NCBI GenBank assembly: GCA_043821485.1
Contig: JBDRCU010000037.1
Location: 62,001-126,000, forward strand
Source: JBDRCU01 sp043821485
GTDB taxonomy: Bacteria > Patescibacteriota > Minisyncoccia > 2-02-FULL-40-12 > IGHO2-01-FULL-4-A
Reading direction: 5' to 3'
DNA length: 64,000 nucleotides
The notes below the pieces were generated by a model that made no database searches, was not told the DNA's origin, and saw nothing but the letters and a program-made list of their open reading frames with translations. Shown here piece after piece: positions 61,508 through 64,000 of this stretch; position 1 is the stretch's first letter; every line of letters begins with the position of its first letter. The position numbers and the translations under genes were made by a program.

Positions 61508-61879
61508 ATGGTTAATTCAACGAAGTACTCGTTTTTTATTTTACGCATTGGACTCGCAATCGTATTTTTTTGGTTTGGAGTCGATAAAATTTTAGATCCT
61601 ACATACTGGGTGAATGCATGGACAACCGGCTGGATGATAAATATAGTTGATCGTATTGGTATTACGCCAGACCAGTTAATGTATGTTGTTGGAATTTTTG
61701 AAATATTGCTTGGATTAAGCCTTGTTACAAAAGTTCTTTTGAGAATTTTTGCATTTCTTGGAATGATATTCCTTGCTATCAATGTTATTGCTTTCGGTTT
61801 TAGCGAAGTTATGATCAGAGACATTGGTTTACTTGCAGGTCTTCTTGCTGTAGTATTATGGCCTGAAAGAGATAATTAA
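61508..61879 (+). CDS. DoxX-family membrane protein
   Basis: The 123-residue product has four hydrophobic helices and the DoxX pattern: FILRIGLAIVFFWFGVDKIL at the start, PDQLMYVVGIFEILLGLSLV centrally. DoxX-like proteins are linked to redox and thiol stress systems. It lies two bases after tig and 14 bases before the DsbA-like gene, which fits a redox context. Confidence 0.8.
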   Translation: MVNSTKYSFFILRIGLAIVFFWFGVDKILDPTYWVNAWTTGWMINIVDRIGITPDQLMYVVGIFEILLGLSLVTKVLLRIFAFLGMIFLAINVIAFGFSEVMIRDIGLLAGLLAVVLWPERDN

Positions 61880-61893
61880 ATAATTCAAATTAT

Positions 61894-62610
61894 ATGAGTG
61901 ATAACGATAAATCCATGAGTCTGTCTATGCCTTTGGCAATACTCATAGGAGCAGTGATAATAGCTGGAGCAATCTTGTTTATCGGGAATGAAGGTAAATC
62001 TTCTTCTGATCCTGATTCTAATGAACCAGCAGACAGTGGAGAGATTCAAGGAATTGAGATTACCGAAGATGATAGAATACTTGGTGACAAAGATGCACCA
62101 GTTACAATTGTTGAGTACAGTGATTTTCAATGTATATTTTGCAGAGTTCTCTGGGGAGATGCATTAGAATCTATTAAAGATGAATATGTAGACTCTGGAG
62201 AGGTAAGACTTGTTTTCAGGCACTTCCCATTGTCATTCCATGAAGCAGCAGATGTATCCGCACATGCAGTAGAATGTGCTGGAGATCAAGGTATGTTTTG
62301 GGAACTACATGATAAAATTTTTGAAGAACAAAACAAGATAGACCCCAATGGAACAGTCTCTTATAATAAAGACGATATTCTTGATTGGGCTTTGGATATA
62401 GATTTGGATGTGGAAGAACTGGAAGCGTGTATTGATAGCGGAAAATATAGTGACAAGATAGCAGAGGATACTGCTTCTGGCGCAAGCCTTGGAGTAAGCG
62501 GAACACCTGGTTCCTTTGTTAATGGTAAGGCTGTCGTAGGAGCACAACCATTTGAAGTATTTGAGGCTCTTATAGACGAAGCTCTTATAGATTCAGAATT
62601 GGAGCAATAA
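61894..62610 (+). CDS. DsbA/thioredoxin-like membrane-anchored oxidoreductase
   Basis: The 238-residue product has an N-terminal membrane helix (about 13-33) and then a DsbA-like thioredoxin fold. The active-site pair is C80-I-F-C83 in FQCIFCRVLW, and the cis-proline loop is seen in GVSGTPGSFVNGKAVVG. The helical insertion typical of DsbA-like DSBA/Thioredoxin_4 families lies between. It likely catalyses disulfide formation in extracytoplasmic proteins, for example the cysteine-rich protein at 33726. Confidence 0.9.
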   Translation: MSDNDKSMSLSMPLAILIGAVIIAGAILFIGNEGKSSSDPDSNEPADSGEIQGIEITEDDRILGDKDAPVTIVEYSDFQCIFCRVLWGDALESIKDEYVDSGEVRLVFRHFPLSFHEAADVSAHAVECAGDQGMFWELHDKIFEEQNKIDPNGTVSYNKDDILDWALDIDLDVEELEACIDSGKYSDKIAEDTASGASLGVSGTPGSFVNGKAVVGAQPFEVFEALIDEALIDSELEQ

Positions 62611-62611
62611 A

Positions 62612-63748
62612 GTGAAGGGTATTTATCTCGATTATGCGGCAGGAACTCCTATTGATCCTCGTGTGAAATCAGCCATGAGAGGCGTTTTTGATATCTTTGC
62701 TAATCCCTCATCTATTCATTCTGAGGGCCTAAAAGCCGGTAAAATACTGAACTCCGTCAGAGCCTCTGTGGGGCGTGCAATCAACACAAAGCCCGAAGAT
62801 ATAGTATTTATCAGCTCCGGCACAGAGTCCTGTAATTTGGCCATTTTAGGCGTTTCAGGAGGTATTAAAAAGGGTCATATCATAGCCTTGAATATCGAGC
62901 ATCCAGCTGTTTTAAAGGCAGTCAAAAGCCTTGAAAAAAGGGGCTTTGAATTGACCTTGGTCAAGGTGCAGGAAAACGGCATAGTTGACCCAGAGGTAGT
63001 ATTAAAGGCAGTTCGTCCAGACACGATTCTTGTATCAATAATGTATGCAAATCATGAGATAGGCACTATTCAGCCGGTGGCTAAGATAGGCAGATTGCTT
63101 AAGCAAAAATATGGTTCGAAGAAACCGTTGTTACATACTGATGCCTGTCATGCTCCTGGTGTGCTTGATATTGATGTCCAGCATTTAGGAGTAGACCTCA
63201 TGTCTTTAAATGGATCAAAGATTTATGGTCCAAGCGGAGTTGGATGTTTGTATGTAAGGCGTGGTGTTGAGATTGAGCCAATTATAGTTGGAGGGAGTCA
63301 GGAGCGCGGTCTTCGCGCAGGCACGCCAAATCTTGCCTTAATTGTCGGTTTTGCAAAAGCACTTGAACTCATATCAAAAATAAAAAAGAAAGAGATAGAT
63401 AATCTGATAGAACTTCGCGATTATACAATAGAACAGATATTAAAAAAGATTCCAGACTCGTATCTCAATGGCGATCCAGCAGATCGTCTTCCGGGCAACA
63501 TTAACATTTCTTTTAAAGACATTGACGGAGAAATGTTAATGTTGGCATTAGACAAAAAAGGAATACAAGTATCTGTAGGCTCTGCATGCACAGCTTCATC
63601 AAATGAGCCATCGCATATTCTCAAAGCCATCAACCAGAAGCATGGAAATCTCCGTATCACGCTAGGAAACAAAACCACAAAACAAGAGATAGACACTTTA
63701 TTAAGGATATTGCCAAAATTAGTCAGTCAGCAAAGAGAGAGGGCATGA
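62612..63748 (+). CDS. Cysteine desulfurase (NifS/IscS family)
   Basis: The 378-residue PLP enzyme starts at GTG 62612, one base after the previous stop (MKGIYLDYAAGTPIDP). The cofactor lysine is K203 in SLNGSKIYGPSG, and the sulfur-carrying cysteine is C326 in VGSACTASSNEPSH, the pattern of group I NifS/IscS enzymes. It mobilises sulfur from cysteine for Fe-S clusters and tRNA thiolation. An acceptor such as IscU or MnmA is not in the window. Confidence 0.93.
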   Translation: MKGIYLDYAAGTPIDPRVKSAMRGVFDIFANPSSIHSEGLKAGKILNSVRASVGRAINTKPEDIVFISSGTESCNLAILGVSGGIKKGHIIALNIEHPAVLKAVKSLEKRGFELTLVKVQENGIVDPEVVLKAVRPDTILVSIMYANHEIGTIQPVAKIGRLLKQKYGSKKPLLHTDACHAPGVLDIDVQHLGVDLMSLNGSKIYGPSGVGCLYVRRGVEIEPIIVGGSQERGLRAGTPNLALIVGFAKALELISKIKKKEIDNLIELRDYTIEQILKKIPDSYLNGDPADRLPGNINISFKDIDGEMLMLALDKKGIQVSVGSACTASSNEPSHILKAINQKHGNLRITLGNKTTKQEIDTLLRILPKLVSQQRERA

Positions 63749-64000
63749 TTAGTAAGATGTGTCTTTCGGTCCACCCTACAGAACGCTTTCAGAACGGTAG
63801 ATTGGAAACAGATTAAAGAAGATTTAGATATTATTATACCCACAACATCACAGTTTATACAAAATAGTACCACTTTTTTGCCAAAATAATGTTTATAACA
63901 TATCTGTTAATAATTATGACGGATGGTATAATTAAATTGGATTGGGGTTTTCTCAGTCGGCAATAGGCTCTACTAATGAGCTTATTGTTTTTTTATAGGA
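63749..64000. other. Gene-free right edge with a leader-like element
   Basis: The last 250 bases hold no convincing ORF or RNA gene. A TGGTATAAT extended -10 is at 63924-63932. About 30 bases later a stem AATAGGCTC / GAGCTTATT (63962-63986, one G-U) is followed by a run of Ts. This is a promoter followed by an early terminator, as in an attenuated leader of the next gene outside the window. Confidence 0.5.

Overview
The window looks like chromosome from a Candidate Phyla Radiation (Patescibacteria) bacterium, most likely Parcubacteria-like. I infer this from AT-rich, tightly packed short operons, a divergent 16S rRNA with an intron, a VirB4/PrgI-type membrane locus, a PilB ATPase, a split transketolase, a membrane-anchored Clp-type AAA protein and sparse metabolism. 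TGA works as an ordinary stop, so the code is standard. No search was possible, so the taxon is an inference.

Layout. 0-0.8 kb: right end of an IS3-family element. 0.8-3.6 kb: small poorly known proteins. 3.6-11.2 kb: information processing (dnaE, rpmF, nusB, rnc, rpsP, khpA, trmD) with a DUF4430/ECF-like membrane pair embedded. 11.2-13.2 kb: a coiled-coil exported protein, then a GC-rich cassette for a secreted protein. 13.2-16.0 kb: a stand-alone 16S rRNA gene whose 3' end is split by a group I intron carrying a LAGLIDADG endonuclease; no 23S or 5S follows. 16.1-25.5 kb: SIMPL protein, SpoU methyltransferase, membrane protein, rnhB, gap, two-part transketolase, tRNA-Ile, LOG protein, tRNA-Ala and a toxin-antitoxin pair. 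25.5-32.8 kb: membrane AAA+ protein, UvrD/PcrA helicase, rsmA, lnt. 32.8-42.7 kb: a continuous plus-strand locus with VirB4-, PrgI- and VirB6-like components, a calcium-repeat protein and a propeller-like protein, without relaxase or coupling protein.

42.7-49.3 kb: the classic replication-origin neighbourhood (flippase, khpB/jag, yidC, yidD, rnpA, rpmH, then dnaA, dnaN and a DUF721-like gene). The likely oriC is around dnaA. 49.3-58.3 kb: PBP1A, tyrS, ruvC, yebC-like, PH-domain protein, ruvB, a probable structured non-coding RNA with its own promoter, pilB, and a second GC-rich cassette. 58.3-64 kb: Nudix hydrolase, nusA, tig, DoxX, DsbA-like thioredoxin, cysteine desulfurase, and a promoter-plus-terminator leader at the edge.

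The gene set is mostly translation, replication/repair, envelope and export functions, with a fragment of central carbon metabolism (GAPDH plus transketolase). The most unusual items are the 16S intron at the decoding site, the two GC-rich cassettes with strong Shine-Dalgarno sites, the structured RNA at 55.85-56.05 kb, and the relaxase-less VirB4 locus.
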